A stretch of DNA of 41,545 nucleotides from a virus, in IMG/VR virus record IMGVR_UViG_3300028763_000016, positions 1 through 41,545 of that record. One strand, given 5' to 3'. The position numbers and the translations under genes are program-made. The notes beneath the pieces were generated by a model. That model had not been told where the DNA came from and did not search any database. It saw nothing but the letters and a program-made list of their open reading frames with translations. Every line of letters starts with the position of its first letter. The first letter of the stretch is position 1. Positions 28,510 through 36,319 of this stretch are shown here, one piece after another.

Positions 28510-29515
28510 ACAATAAAAAGTATTAATATGAAATGTATAATTTGTAGTAAAGAATTTAATTTTAATAATCATTTAAAATCTCATATAAATAAAAATCACA
28601 ATATAGATAAATTAACAAATGAGTTAAATTATTTAAAATCTCAATCTAATATATCAGATGAAAATTTAAATGATATAAAAGAAATGTATATTAGTGGATA
28701 TAATTCATATGATATAAAATTAAAATATAATATCAATTGTTCAAATTACATTGAATTATTAGGTATAAAAAGAACTAATAGTGAAAGTAAAAAAACTTTA
28801 ATTTATAAAAATAAAATTGAAACTACAAATATTAAAAAATATGGGTTTAAAAATCCATCTTCTTCAAAAGAAATAAAAAACAAAGTAAAAAATACATTTA
28901 TTAAAAATCATGGCTATGAAAATAATTTTTGTAACAAAGAAATACAAAATAATGCACAAAAAAATATAGATTACGATAAATGTCAAAAAACATTAATACA
29001 AAATCTAAAACTTAAATATGGTATAAATATAACTAATGTAGCACAAATACCTGGTGTAGGTGATAAAATATCAAAAACAAAAAAATTAGCATTTTCACAT
29101 ATGAGTGATGATGATCGTAGAAAATTCACAGAACATGCAAGATCTTATGTAAAATATATTAGTTCATTAGAATTAAGAATACAATCTATATTAAATGATT
29201 TAAATATAGAATACACTGCAAATGGGTTTTTATATCGTTATAATTTTGATTTTATTTTTAAAAATAAAATCATATTAGAAATTCAAGGAGATTTTTGGCA
29301 CGCTAATCCAGATATGTATAATGAAAATGATATTATATTAAAAGGATTATCAGCAAATGATTTATGGAAAAAAGATGAAAGAAAAAAAATAAAAGTAGAA
29401 TCTCATAATTATAAAATTTATTATTTATGGGAAAATGAAATAAATAAAATGTCTGATGAAGATATTATAGATTATTTACATAAAATTTTATGTTAAATAA
29501 TTTTTTATTTACAAT
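28510..29515 (+). mobile_element. Probable homing-endonuclease insertion
   Basis: The endonuclease gene sits alone between a terminator and the next promoter, unlike the overlapping genes around it. Boundaries are approximate: the exact insertion site cannot be set without an empty relative. Confidence 0.5.
28528..29496 (+). CDS. Free-standing homing endonuclease, Vsr-like (EDxHD type)
   Basis: 322 residues. A C2H2 zinc finger at the N-terminus (C3, C6, H19, H24), a helical DNA-binding middle with repeated IKKYGFKNPSSSKEIKNK-type blocks, and a C-terminal nuclease core: SSLELRIQSIL, D241 in YRYNFDFIF, then EIQGDFWHANP (E251-P261) and WKKDERKK...YLWENEI. This fits the Vsr-fold I-Bth0305I-like family. 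It would cut an allele lacking the insertion and spread by repair. Poorly spaced from its neighbours and even more A-rich, consistent with late arrival. Confidence 0.82.
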   Translation: MKCIICSKEFNFNNHLKSHINKNHNIDKLTNELNYLKSQSNISDENLNDIKEMYISGYNSYDIKLKYNINCSNYIELLGIKRTNSESKKTLIYKNKIETTNIKKYGFKNPSSSKEIKNKVKNTFIKNHGYENNFCNKEIQNNAQKNIDYDKCQKTLIQNLKLKYGINITNVAQIPGVGDKISKTKKLAFSHMSDDDRRKFTEHARSYVKYISSLELRIQSILNDLNIEYTANGFLYRYNFDFIFKNKIILEIQGDFWHANPDMYNENDIILKGLSANDLWKKDERKKIKVESHNYKIYYLWENEINKMSDEDIIDYLHKILC

Positions 29516-29524
29516 AATATGATT

Positions 29525-29532
29525 TATCTTTA
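29525..29532 (+). promoter_or_regulatory. Probable -7 element TATCTTTA
   Basis: One mismatch to TAnnTTTG, 27 nt upstream of the RNA ligase ATG. A T-rich tract stands where -33 is expected. Confidence 0.4.
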
Positions 29533-29559
29533 CATTAAAATATATAAAAATTAAATATT

Positions 29560-30564
29560 ATGAATATAGATAGGAAATTAGCAACAATTCAGGTAATTAA
29601 AGACATCTCATCAATAAAAGGGGCAGATAGAATAGAGGTTGTGAAAATTCTTGGTTGGAAAGTAGTTGTTGAAAAAGATAAATTTAAAATAGGAGAAAAA
29701 ATAATATATTGTGAAATAGATTCATTACTTCCTATTACTGAAGAATATGAATTTCTCAGAAAAACATCATATATTAAAACTGAAAGTCAAGAAGGATTCT
29801 TACTTAGAAGTATTCGGTTGAGAAAACAAATATCACAAGGTTTAGTATTACCTATAAATAATAATTTAATAGAATTACCAATTGGATATGATGTGAGTGA
29901 ATTTTTGAATATTATAAAATATGAAGTACAAATCCCTGATGAACTTAAAGCTGATGTTGTTGGACCTATTCCATCATTCATTTTAAAAACAAATGAAGAA
30001 AGAATTCAATCTTTATCAGATGATTTTGATGAATGGAAAAATGAAGATATTAGTTTCTATGAAACAGAAAAACTTGATGGCAGATCTACTACCATGTATT
30101 TACGTAATGACGTATTTGGAGTTTGTGGTAGAAATTGGGAATATAAAAGAAATCCAGATAATTTAATGTGGAAATTCGCAATTGAAAATAAAATAGAAGA
30201 AAAATTAAGAGCATACGGTAAAAATATTGCAGTACAAGGAGAATTAATAGGCTCTGGAATTGAAGATAATAGATATAAATTAGATTACAAAACTATTAAA
30301 TATTTTAGAGTGTTTAATATTGATGAATATAAACTCGAAGATTATGATTCTTTTGTTCATATAGTAAAGAATGTATTAATTGCTGACACTGTTCCTTTGA
30401 TTTGTAATGAATATAAATTACCAAATACTATTGATGAATTATTAAAACATGTTGAAGGTAAATCTGTATTAACAACTACATCAAAACGGGAGGGAAGTGT
30501 ATTCAAATCACTTGATTCATCAATAAGTTTCAAGGTTATCAACAATGAATATTTAATAAATTAA
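29560..30564 (+). CDS. RNA ligase, DRB0094 family
   Basis: 334 residues, close to the ~340 of the Deinococcus DRB0094 ligase. An N-terminal OB-like domain (about 1-115: LATIQVIKDISSIKGADRIE, IGEKIIYCEIDSLLP) precedes the nucleotidyltransferase domain. Lys171 in EKLDGRS is the adenylated lysine; QGELIGSGI (226-234), EGSVFK (311-316) and SFKVIN (323-328) are the later ligase motifs. It seals RNA ends using ATP. In phages such ligases typically repair tRNA cut by host anticodon nucleases. Own promoter, no tail. Confidence 0.88.
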   Translation: MNIDRKLATIQVIKDISSIKGADRIEVVKILGWKVVVEKDKFKIGEKIIYCEIDSLLPITEEYEFLRKTSYIKTESQEGFLLRSIRLRKQISQGLVLPINNNLIELPIGYDVSEFLNIIKYEVQIPDELKADVVGPIPSFILKTNEERIQSLSDDFDEWKNEDISFYETEKLDGRSTTMYLRNDVFGVCGRNWEYKRNPDNLMWKFAIENKIEEKLRAYGKNIAVQGELIGSGIEDNRYKLDYKTIKYFRVFNIDEYKLEDYDSFVHIVKNVLIADTVPLICNEYKLPNTIDELLKHVEGKSVLTTTSKREGSVFKSLDSSISFKVINNEYLIN

Positions 30565-30675
30565 TAACATATAATACTGATAATCAAAAGATTACGGGAA
30601 GAATATTTATATATTTATAATATATATCATGATCTTGCATCTTTTTTATAATATGTTTAATATTAGTAATTTACA

Positions 30676-31008
30676 ATGGTAGAATTTAGATTTAAAATTA
30701 GTGATGAAGCATTCAATTTGTTATTAATAATTAGCAAAGAAGGATATGTTGAATATAGAGATACAGAATATGAAACTATAGAGGAATTTGAAAAAAGTGG
30801 AAATGTATCAATGAATCTTAATTCATTCAAATCAAGAAATTGTAATGGAACTCTTTATTTAATTCCTGAACTATATAAATATAATTTTATTTGTGATGTT
30901 GAAGATGCTTGGCATATTTCATATAGAATTTCTGATTTAGGAAAATCACTTCTTGATAATTTAATTAGAAAATTGAAATTAGAGAAAATAGAAAGCAATG
31001 ATTTATAA
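30676..31008 (+). CDS. Winged-helix-like protein with tail (triplet)
   Basis: 110 residues. ISDEAFNLLLIISKEGYVEY (helix 1), YETIEEFEKSG, SFKSRNCNGTLYLIPELYKY (recognition-like helix), then a wing AWHISYRISDLGKSLLDNLI and tail RKLKLEKIESNDL. The helix-helix-wing order with YRISDLGK resembles MarR/PadR-type winged helices. First of three tandem copies; DNA binding is inferred only. The 111-nt gap upstream holds no clear promoter. Confidence 0.7.
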   Translation: MVEFRFKISDEAFNLLLIISKEGYVEYRDTEYETIEEFEKSGNVSMNLNSFKSRNCNGTLYLIPELYKYNFICDVEDAWHISYRISDLGKSLLDNLIRKLKLEKIESNDL

Positions 31009-31339
31009 CGAGTCAATCAGTTTATTGTTTACAATTTATAGATCAGGTTATGTAGAATATAAAGATCCAGAATTTGAAACTATTGATGATTTTAAAAATT
31101 GTAAAGGTAAAAAGTTTTTAGATTTTTCTGGAAAACTTATGACATTAGAATCATTTAAAAATAGAAATTGTGGAGGTACATATTATTTAATAAAAAAATT
31201 ATTAGATAATAAAATGATAGAATCTGATTATGATTTAAAATTTAATATGTATAGAATATCTGATATTGGAAAAAGAATTCTTAAAAATTCAATTAGAAAA
31301 TTAAAAATAAAACAAATAGAAAATTATAATGTTAAATAG
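30998..31339 (+). CDS. Winged-helix-like protein with tail (triplet)
   Basis: 113 residues. ISLLFTIYRSGYVEYKDPEF, SFKNRNCGGTYYLIKKLLDN, FNMYRISDIGKRILKNSIRK, then LKIKQIENYNVK. The NRNCGGT.YLI signature is common to the three copies. Overlaps 11 nt on each side. Confidence 0.72.
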   Translation: MIYNESISLLFTIYRSGYVEYKDPEFETIDDFKNCKGKKFLDFSGKLMTLESFKNRNCGGTYYLIKKLLDNKMIESDYDLKFNMYRISDIGKRILKNSIRKLKIKQIENYNVK

Positions 31340-31655
31340 AAATCCTATTAACATAAGTGATGATGCACTTAAATTATTAATACATATTCAAAGTAAAGGA
31401 TATGCAGAATATTCTGATCCTGAATTTGAATCAGTACAAGAATTTGAAAAGTCTTTATCTTTTATGACAGTTGAAGAATTCAAAAAAAGAAATTGTGGAG
31501 GTACATTATATTTAGTTATGGAATTATTATTTTATAAATTAGTTGAGGGTGATTGTAATAGATATAATGTAGGATATAAGTTATCTGAACTTGGTAGAAA
31601 TATGACAGTTAAATTTATTAGAAAAGTTAAATTAGAAAAATTAGAAAAAATATGA
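31329..31655 (+). CDS. Winged-helix-like protein with tail (triplet)
   Basis: 108 residues. DALKLLIHIQSKGYAEYSDP, EFKKRNCGGTLYLVMELLFY, YNVGYKLSELGRNMTVKFIR, KVKLEKLEKI. Third copy, with a shortened post-tail. If all three bind DNA they could be a small set of paralogous repressors. Confidence 0.72.
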   Translation: MLNRNPINISDDALKLLIHIQSKGYAEYSDPEFESVQEFEKSLSFMTVEEFKKRNCGGTLYLVMELLFYKLVEGDCNRYNVGYKLSELGRNMTVKFIRKVKLEKLEKI

Positions 31656-32077
31656 AAATAGTAATAGTGAATGGTAGTAATAGTTGTTGTTATAATTTAA
31701 ACTCTGATGTAATAAAAAGATATTTTGAACTTTCAAAATTTGATAGACCTTATTTTTACATAAGAGAATTGGGTAATCACTCAATTGTAAAGAGAAAAGT
31801 TAAACATATAAGAGTTGATCCTATTGATAATTATTTTGATGTATCATTACATGATTTAGGTCCAGAATTGGATTCTGAAGAAAAATTATTTACTGATGAA
31901 AATTATTTTGATATATCATCAATTTTAAGAGATGATGTTAATTTAGTTACTGCAGTAGAAGAATTAAAACCTGATAACTTGAAAGTTGTTGAAATTCCAG
32001 AAGGAGTTAATTGGTATATACGTGAAGAAGATAATGGATTTGAGTCAATAGAGGAATCACATAGATCTTGGTTTTAA
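31652..32077 (+). CDS. Conserved phage protein, unknown
   Basis: 141 residues. MKIVIVNGSNSCCYNLNSDV, KRYFELSKFDRPYFYIREL, then RVDPIDNYFDVSLHDLGPEL, DISSILRDDVNLVTAVEELK, and a VKWYI-like strand (EGVNWYIREEDNG) ending EESHRSWF. The order, including a final conserved E-x-x-H-x-x-W, recurs in hypothetical phage proteins, from memory. Acidic C-terminal half. No tail. ATGA overlap with the gene before. Confidence 0.68.
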   Translation: MKIVIVNGSNSCCYNLNSDVIKRYFELSKFDRPYFYIRELGNHSIVKRKVKHIRVDPIDNYFDVSLHDLGPELDSEEKLFTDENYFDISSILRDDVNLVTAVEELKPDNLKVVEIPEGVNWYIREEDNGFESIEESHRSWF

Positions 32078-32092
32078 TTTTAAAAAAATTAT

Positions 32093-32392
32093 ATGAAAAA
32101 ATTATTTTTATTCGGATTTTGTTTTTTATTATTTAGTTGTACTGAAAAAATAAATTGTGATGGTAAGGTTTTTGATAATTATGATATGTATGTTGATTAC
32201 TCTATAAATCAATTGAAATCTCCAGTTACAATAACATCTATTTCAACAAAAATTTACAAGACTGATATTACTGATACATTATATTCTATTGTAGTTAGGG
32301 ATTCTAAAAATACAATACATTTATATAACTATAATTCCGATCTTGTTAATGTCATAGCAAGAACTCACAACGTTGGTGATACTATACGATAA
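32093..32392 (+). CDS. Small lipoprotein
   Basis: 99 residues. Lipoprotein signal: MKKLFLFGFCFLLFSC with lipobox LFSC and Cys16. The mature part (NYDMYVDYSINQLKSPVTIT, then a beta region TLYSIVVRDSKNTIHLYNYN) is nearly the same as in the next gene. Exported and lipid-anchored; surface lipoproteins in phages often block superinfection, which is the best guess here. Confidence 0.75.
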   Translation: MKKLFLFGFCFLLFSCTEKINCDGKVFDNYDMYVDYSINQLKSPVTITSISTKIYKTDITDTLYSIVVRDSKNTIHLYNYNSDLVNVIARTHNVGDTIR

Positions 32393-32403
32393 ATTAAAAA
32401 ATT

Positions 32404-32706
32404 ATGAAAAAATTATATTTATTTGTTCTGTGTTTATTTTTATTTAGTTGTCATAAAATAAAATATGATGGACAAGATTTTACTAATTATGATATGTATG
32501 TTGAATATTCAATAAATCATTTAAAATCTCCTGTTGTAATACAATCTATTTCAACAAAACAATATGATAGTTTTCATCACGGCTCTTATACTGTATATTC
32601 TATAGTAGTTAAAGATGCTGAAAATAAAATTAAATTTTATGATGAAAATTCAGATATTATTGATGTTATAGCAAAAACTCATCATTTAGGTGATACAATA
32701 AGATAA
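32404..32706 (+). CDS. Small lipoprotein, tandem paralog
   Basis: 100 residues. MKKLYLFVLCLFLFSCHK with Cys16, then YDGQDFTNYDMYVEYSINHL, SPVVIQSISTKQY, VYSIVVKDAENKIKFYDENS and THHLGDTIR. Roughly half the mature residues match the preceding gene. The variable region near ISTK.Y may set specificity. Confidence 0.75.
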   Translation: MKKLYLFVLCLFLFSCHKIKYDGQDFTNYDMYVEYSINHLKSPVVIQSISTKQYDSFHHGSYTVYSIVVKDAENKIKFYDENSDIIDVIAKTHHLGDTIR

Positions 32707-32707
32707 T

Positions 32708-32980
32708 ATGAAAATTACAAAAGAAATGATGTATACCTCAATTACAGATTTTTTAGAAGAAAATAACTTCAATAAAATTGATGATTATAATTGTAGTAAT
32801 GAAAAATGTAAAATTATTATAGTTACTGATGGTGAGATTCCTTTTTATATCGTCAGAGATAATGATAAAGAAAACGGTGATGATTGGTATAGTGACAATT
32901 TAAATATTTACACTCTTATCGGTTATTTAACTTATTATGGTTATATGAATAAAAATTATAATCAATTAAATCATGAATGA
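32708..32980 (+). CDS. Unknown acidic protein
   Basis: 90 residues. MKITKEMMYTSITDFLEENN, KCKIIIVTDGEIPFYIVRDN, GDDWYSDNLNIYTLIGYLTY. No signal peptide and no tail. One nucleotide after the lipoprotein gene. Not recognised. Confidence 0.63.
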   Translation: MKITKEMMYTSITDFLEENNFNKIDDYNCSNEKCKIIIVTDGEIPFYIVRDNDKENGDDWYSDNLNIYTLIGYLTYYGYMNKNYNQLNHE

Positions 32981-33110
32981 TATAGTATTATTATGCATAT
33001 GCATACCACTTGCTGCATTTTTTATATTTTTAGTAATATCTAATATTTTTGGTGAAAATAGTTATAGTGGAATTGGAGGATTTAAGCCACCAATATCAAA
33101 TAAAGATTAA
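32973..33110 (+). CDS. Small single-pass membrane protein
   Basis: 45 residues from ATG 32973, overlapping the previous stop by 8 nt. Helix at about 4-24 (IVLLCICIPLAAFFIFLVIS), then ENSYSGIGGFKPPISNKD. Small one-helix phage proteins often modulate host membrane enzymes; nothing specific is visible. Confidence 0.55.
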   Translation: MNDIVLLCICIPLAAFFIFLVISNIFGENSYSGIGGFKPPISNKD

Positions 33111-33129
33111 AATTCAAATTAATTAAATT

Positions 33130-33474
33130 ATGGATTATACAGCATTTTATTACGATAAAAATTTAAAATTAATTTCTTGCGAAATTTTAAGAGATAGGAT
33201 ATTGAGTAATGTAAAAGCAGAAGCAGATACTAATAAACCAGTCAAATGCAGAAAAGTTATTGTACGTAATGGTACTAAAATATCAGAATATGAAAAAGTA
33301 GCTAGTCTTATTTACATGTATAAAGGAGGTGCATCAACTAGGTATGAGAGAGCAGTTCTTAAATTAGCTATTATTCAGCTTAATAGTGGTTGGAAATCTA
33401 AAGAAGTTGAGAATTGGGTATGTGAAACTTTGAAAAGATTTAGAAATCATTATAAATCAGAACAAGTCAAGTAA
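33130..33474 (+). CDS. Unknown protein
   Basis: 114 residues. AFYYDKNLKLISCEILRDRI, KPVKCRKVIVRNGTKISEYE, then helical ASLIYMYKGGASTRYERAVL and a basic end RFRNHYKSEQVK. The 18 nt at its end overlap the end of the opposing NADAR-like gene. Function unknown. Confidence 0.65.
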   Translation: MDYTAFYYDKNLKLISCEILRDRILSNVKAEADTNKPVKCRKVIVRNGTKISEYEKVASLIYMYKGGASTRYERAVLKLAIIQLNSGWKSKEVENWVCETLKRFRNHYKSEQVK

Positions 33475-33945
33475 ATTGAAAAACTTTTTCTTAGTTAATT
33501 TAAATCTTAATCTATTTAATTGAATTAAAAATTCACTTTTTGTCATTAAAGTATTAGTTTTTCCAGATTTTCCAATAGTGTGGTCTAATTTATAAGGTAT
33601 TGACTCTTTTAGATTATTTCTAAATGTTTCATTTTGTTCAAATAAACAATCATATGACCTTGTTATAAGATTATAATAGTCATTAGATTGTCTATTTATT
33701 GGAGTAGATATCCAATATAATTCTTGCTTATCTATCCAATCTAAACATTGACCAGCTTTCCATGCTTCAAATCCTGATAGTTTCCATATACTCTCTTTAA
33801 TTTGTATGTCTGGAGTCCTTAATGACTGTATAAAGCCTTCGTATGAAGCCATAGATATACCGTCAATCTCGAATTCATATGGATATAAATTGGATAGTTT
33901 TTTCTCTAAACCTTCCATTCTAAATTTAATATCTAATGTTTCCAT
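33457..33945 (-). CDS. NADAR-like (YbiA-type) protein
   Basis: 162 residues, the only leftward gene right of 7137. RMEGLEKKLSNLYPYEFEID, then GISMASYEGFIQSLR: the family's L-S-N-x-Y-P...S-x-E-x-F-x-Q order with Glu near 35. A charged helix KAGQCLDWIDKQELYW and a C-terminal HTIGKSGKTNTLMTK segment follow. NADAR proteins act on N-glycosidic bonds of ADP-ribose derivatives and remove ADP-ribose from nucleic acid. A phage copy could undo defence by ADP-ribosylation. The match is partial, so the confidence is moderate. Confidence 0.55.
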   Translation of the reverse strand: METLDIKFRMEGLEKKLSNLYPYEFEIDGISMASYEGFIQSLRTPDIQIKESIWKLSGFEAWKAGQCLDWIDKQELYWISTPINRQSNDYYNLITRSYDCLFEQNETFRNNLKESIPYKLDHTIGKSGKTNTLMTKSEFLIQLNRLRFKLTKKKFFNLLDLF

Positions 33946-33962
33946 GCTATATTATATAGCAT
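33944..33962. repeat. Inverted repeat at the start of the NADAR-like gene
   Basis: ATGCTATA (33944-33951), loop TTA, TATAGCAT (33955-33962). It includes two bases of the reversed ATG and sits between divergent genes, a natural operator position. Confidence 0.5.
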
Positions 33963-33983
33963 AAAAGTAAAAAAGTTATAAAA

Positions 33984-34232
33984 ATGAGATATAGTGAATC
34001 AAAAAAAATTATTGATGATATTAAAGAATCTATAGTTGAAATAAATGAATATGAAAATGTAGATAATTATGTAAATGAAAATTATCAGATGTATCTAAGA
34101 AATGGAGAGCCTGATGATAATACATTAGACACATCATATTATTATAAAATGTTAAAAGAAATAGAAAATGATAAAGAATTTGAATCTAAATTAAGATTTG
34201 TTCTTGATCATTTTGTTAAGTGTAAAATGTAA
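33984..34232 (+). CDS. Unknown acidic protein
   Basis: 82 residues, helical. SESKKIIDDIKESIVEINEY, ENVDNYVNENYQMYLRNGEP, DDNTLDTSYYYKMLKEIEND, ending DHFVKCKM. Very acidic. Divergent from the NADAR-like gene. No tail and no motif. Confidence 0.65.
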   Translation: MRYSESKKIIDDIKESIVEINEYENVDNYVNENYQMYLRNGEPDDNTLDTSYYYKMLKEIENDKEFESKLRFVLDHFVKCKM

Positions 34233-34235
34233 AAT

Positions 34236-34493
34236 ATGATTGATGAAAAACTTATAATATCAGAACTTCAATATCATGAAAATGAATTATTTATATTTGA
34301 AAAAAATCATTCAGATAGTAATGGAGAATTATATGACAATGATGATTATAATTCTGAGCATTATGACGAATTTATTCATATTCTTGATTCAATAGATAAG
34401 TGTCATGCTAATTTCTCTCGTTTGGTAGAATTAAATTTAAAATCTAAATTAAGAATAGATAAGTTAAATAAAATAAAACTCAATGGATTATAA
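34236..34493 (+). CDS. Helical acidic protein with divergent tail
   Basis: 85 residues. LIISELQYHENELFIFEKNH, an Asp/Asn-rich loop (NGELYDNDDYNSEHYDEF), then a helix LDSIDKCHANFSRLVELNLK and SKLRIDKLNKIKLNGL. In the tail Ile replaces Lys after Arg. Overlaps the next start by 11 nt, as in the arrays. Confidence 0.68.
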   Translation: MIDEKLIISELQYHENELFIFEKNHSDSNGELYDNDDYNSEHYDEFIHILDSIDKCHANFSRLVELNLKSKLRIDKLNKIKLNGL

Positions 34494-34695
34494 TGAATAT
34501 AAAATTACTGATTTAGATCAAAAAGCATATAACTTATATTGTTATGTTGATGAAAATGAACCATATATGGGAGAACATCATAACTTTTTTGATTTTATTA
34601 AGGATAAATCTGATTATTTAGAATATTATTCAAAAGTTAAAAAAGATATTAGAAAAAATAAGTTAATACAATTATCAAAAAAATGTTATGATTAA
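34483..34695 (+). CDS. Helical AYELY-family protein with tail, distant copy
   Basis: 70 residues: DLDQKAYNLYCYVDENEPY, FFDFIKDKSDYLEYYSKV, KDIRKNKLIQLSKKCYD. Same element order as the six genes at 11535-12652, yet 22 kb away. Eight-nt overlap with the next gene. Confidence 0.75.
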   Translation: MDYNEYKITDLDQKAYNLYCYVDENEPYMGEHHNFFDFIKDKSDYLEYYSKVKKDIRKNKLIQLSKKCYD

Positions 34696-35140
34696 AAGTA
34701 AAAAACTTGATATTGAAAAACTAAAAGATATTTATAGATATAATTGTCTTTTATTATATTCAGATTTACAATCTATTAGTATAATAAATTCAAAAATTTT
34801 TAATACTTTATTAAATAAAGTAATAGAATATCAAAAAAATGATTTGACATTTGGATCATTGGATCATTTATCTACAACATTAAATGGAGATATTTATAAA
34901 ATTTCATATTCTGAAATTTGTGATTTTATTGCAATCATAGATTTGAAGTTTTACTTTTTTGAAAATGAGGATTTTTTTAATTTTAGAAGAAGAATAAACA
35001 AAGATTTTTTACAGTTATCTCATTTAAAATTATCTGAATTCATAATCATTTTAAACAATGATGAAAATTATGATTCTTATTTAAGAAAGAAAAAAATAAA
35101 AGAATTAAATTATATTTCAACAAATTGTTTGCCAATTTGA
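34688..35140 (+). CDS. NKLIEY-family protein with tail, distant copy
   Basis: 150 residues. KIFNTLLNKVIEYQKNDLTF, then a helix SEICDFIAIIDLKFYFFENE, and a module LSEFIIILNNDENYDSYLRK with KKIKELNYIS followed by TNCLPI. Paralog of 22543 and 22974. End of the operon; terminator inside its 3' edge. Confidence 0.76.
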   Translation: MIKSKKLDIEKLKDIYRYNCLLLYSDLQSISIINSKIFNTLLNKVIEYQKNDLTFGSLDHLSTTLNGDIYKISYSEICDFIAIIDLKFYFFENEDFFNFRRRINKDFLQLSHLKLSEFIIILNNDENYDSYLRKKKIKELNYISTNCLPI

Positions 35141-35148
35141 TTTTTTTT
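35121..35148 (+). terminator. Intrinsic terminator
   Basis: CAAATTG (35121-35127), loop TTTGC, CAATTTG (35133-35139), followed by ATTTTTTTT. It begins inside the last codons of the preceding gene, and its loop supplies the TTTG of the next promoter. Confidence 0.6.
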
Positions 35149-35158
35149 ATTATCTTTG
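35128..35158 (+). promoter_or_regulatory. Promoter, Bacteroidetes type
   Basis: TTTG (35128-35131), 19 nt, TATCTTTG (35151-35158); ATG at 35212. The -33 element lies in the terminator loop, so the two signals share DNA. Confidence 0.62.
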
Positions 35159-35211
35159 TTTTTGAAATTTAAAAATATTTCAATTTATGTTTAATTTAAA
35201 ATAAAATTATT

Positions 35212-36318
35212 ATGAATTTATTAAATGTTACACCAACAACAAGCGTATCAGCTTCAGTAAAAAACACTGAAAAAAGTCAATTATTAATAGATAAACTGAA
35301 TTTGATAGACTCTGATTTGAAAGAGTTTATGTTGACATTAAAAGTATTAGAAAAAGCTCATATTATTCGATCTAATTCCTATTATGATGAATCTAAGACT
35401 TGTTTTTCTACTAAAAGAGAAATTTTCAAGAATTTAGGATATTCAATCAACGAAAAAGTGAATGAATATAATAATATTTTAGGTAGTTTGAAATCATCTA
35501 ATATTAAGGTTCCTGAAAACTTAATAAAATATAATTTAATAAAAAATGAAAGAAGTTCATCAGGAGATAGATATGAACAAGTTGAAATAGAAATAGACAA
35601 AACTTATAATAAATATCTTAATTCAAGGTTAAACTCGAAATTGAGTTCTATTGTTGAAATAGCAGAAACATTTGGATTTATGATTCTTCCATTAGAATTA
35701 GCAAAGAATTCAATTTTAACTTGTGATCCAAAAAGAACTTCAAAAGATATTGAATCTGCTATTAACAACTACAAAATTGCTAATTCAGAACGAAATTTAT
35801 ACATTTTATGTCCAATTGGGTTTTATGATTTTGAAAAACATGTAAAGAGTCAAAAATACTATGATGTATATTTTCCAAATTCTTTATCAATGGTTAGTAT
35901 GAATGTTGGTATGAATTTACCATTATTCAGAAGTATGTATGAAACTATGGTGAATCTTGGTAATAGAGTAGATGCACTTGAAAATTCCACAAAAGTTTTA
36001 AAAGAACAAGTAAAAGGAATAGAACAAAATATTAGTAGAATACAAACAGAGCTTGAAAAAATATCAAAAGAACAAATTCGTCAGCAGCAATTAGCCATTC
36101 AGCAAGCAGAACAGATTCAAACATTAAAACTTGAAGTTCAGCAAGCTTTAGCAAGAAGAGAAGATCCTTTATTGTTTTCTACATCAAGTATCATAACTGA
36201 TTTTTCAGAAGACGAACATTGTGACGTTGCATTTGCATGGGGTACAGAATTTCCAAAAGAATTTTTGGAAATGATGAATATTAAGGGAGTAAAGAAAAAT
36301 AATTATTGGCTAAAATAA
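35212..36318 (+). CDS. Coiled-coil protein, unknown
   Basis: 368 residues, largest gene of the window. N-terminal half alpha/beta (residues 20-230, including NLYILCPIGFYDFEKHVK and SMVSMNVGMNLPLFRSMYE). A coiled coil spans about 240-315 (LGNRVDALENSTKVLKEQ ... EKISKEQIRQQQLAIQQAEQ). The C-terminal globule ends FPKEFLEMMNIKGVKKNNYW. Own promoter and terminator-bounded. It could be an oligomeric effector; no enzyme motif. Confidence 0.75.
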   Translation: MNLLNVTPTTSVSASVKNTEKSQLLIDKLNLIDSDLKEFMLTLKVLEKAHIIRSNSYYDESKTCFSTKREIFKNLGYSINEKVNEYNNILGSLKSSNIKVPENLIKYNLIKNERSSSGDRYEQVEIEIDKTYNKYLNSRLNSKLSSIVEIAETFGFMILPLELAKNSILTCDPKRTSKDIESAINNYKIANSERNLYILCPIGFYDFEKHVKSQKYYDVYFPNSLSMVSMNVGMNLPLFRSMYETMVNLGNRVDALENSTKVLKEQVKGIEQNISRIQTELEKISKEQIRQQQLAIQQAEQIQTLKLEVQQALARREDPLLFSTSSIITDFSEDEHCDVAFAWGTEFPKEFLEMMNIKGVKKNNYWLK

Positions 36319-36319
36319 T

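Noticed and set aside
29787-30545. Leftward frames within the RNA ligase gene
   Set aside because: The opposite strand encodes a complete ligase with all motifs.
35382-35600. Leftward frame within the coiled-coil gene
   Set aside because: Shadow of a long supported gene.
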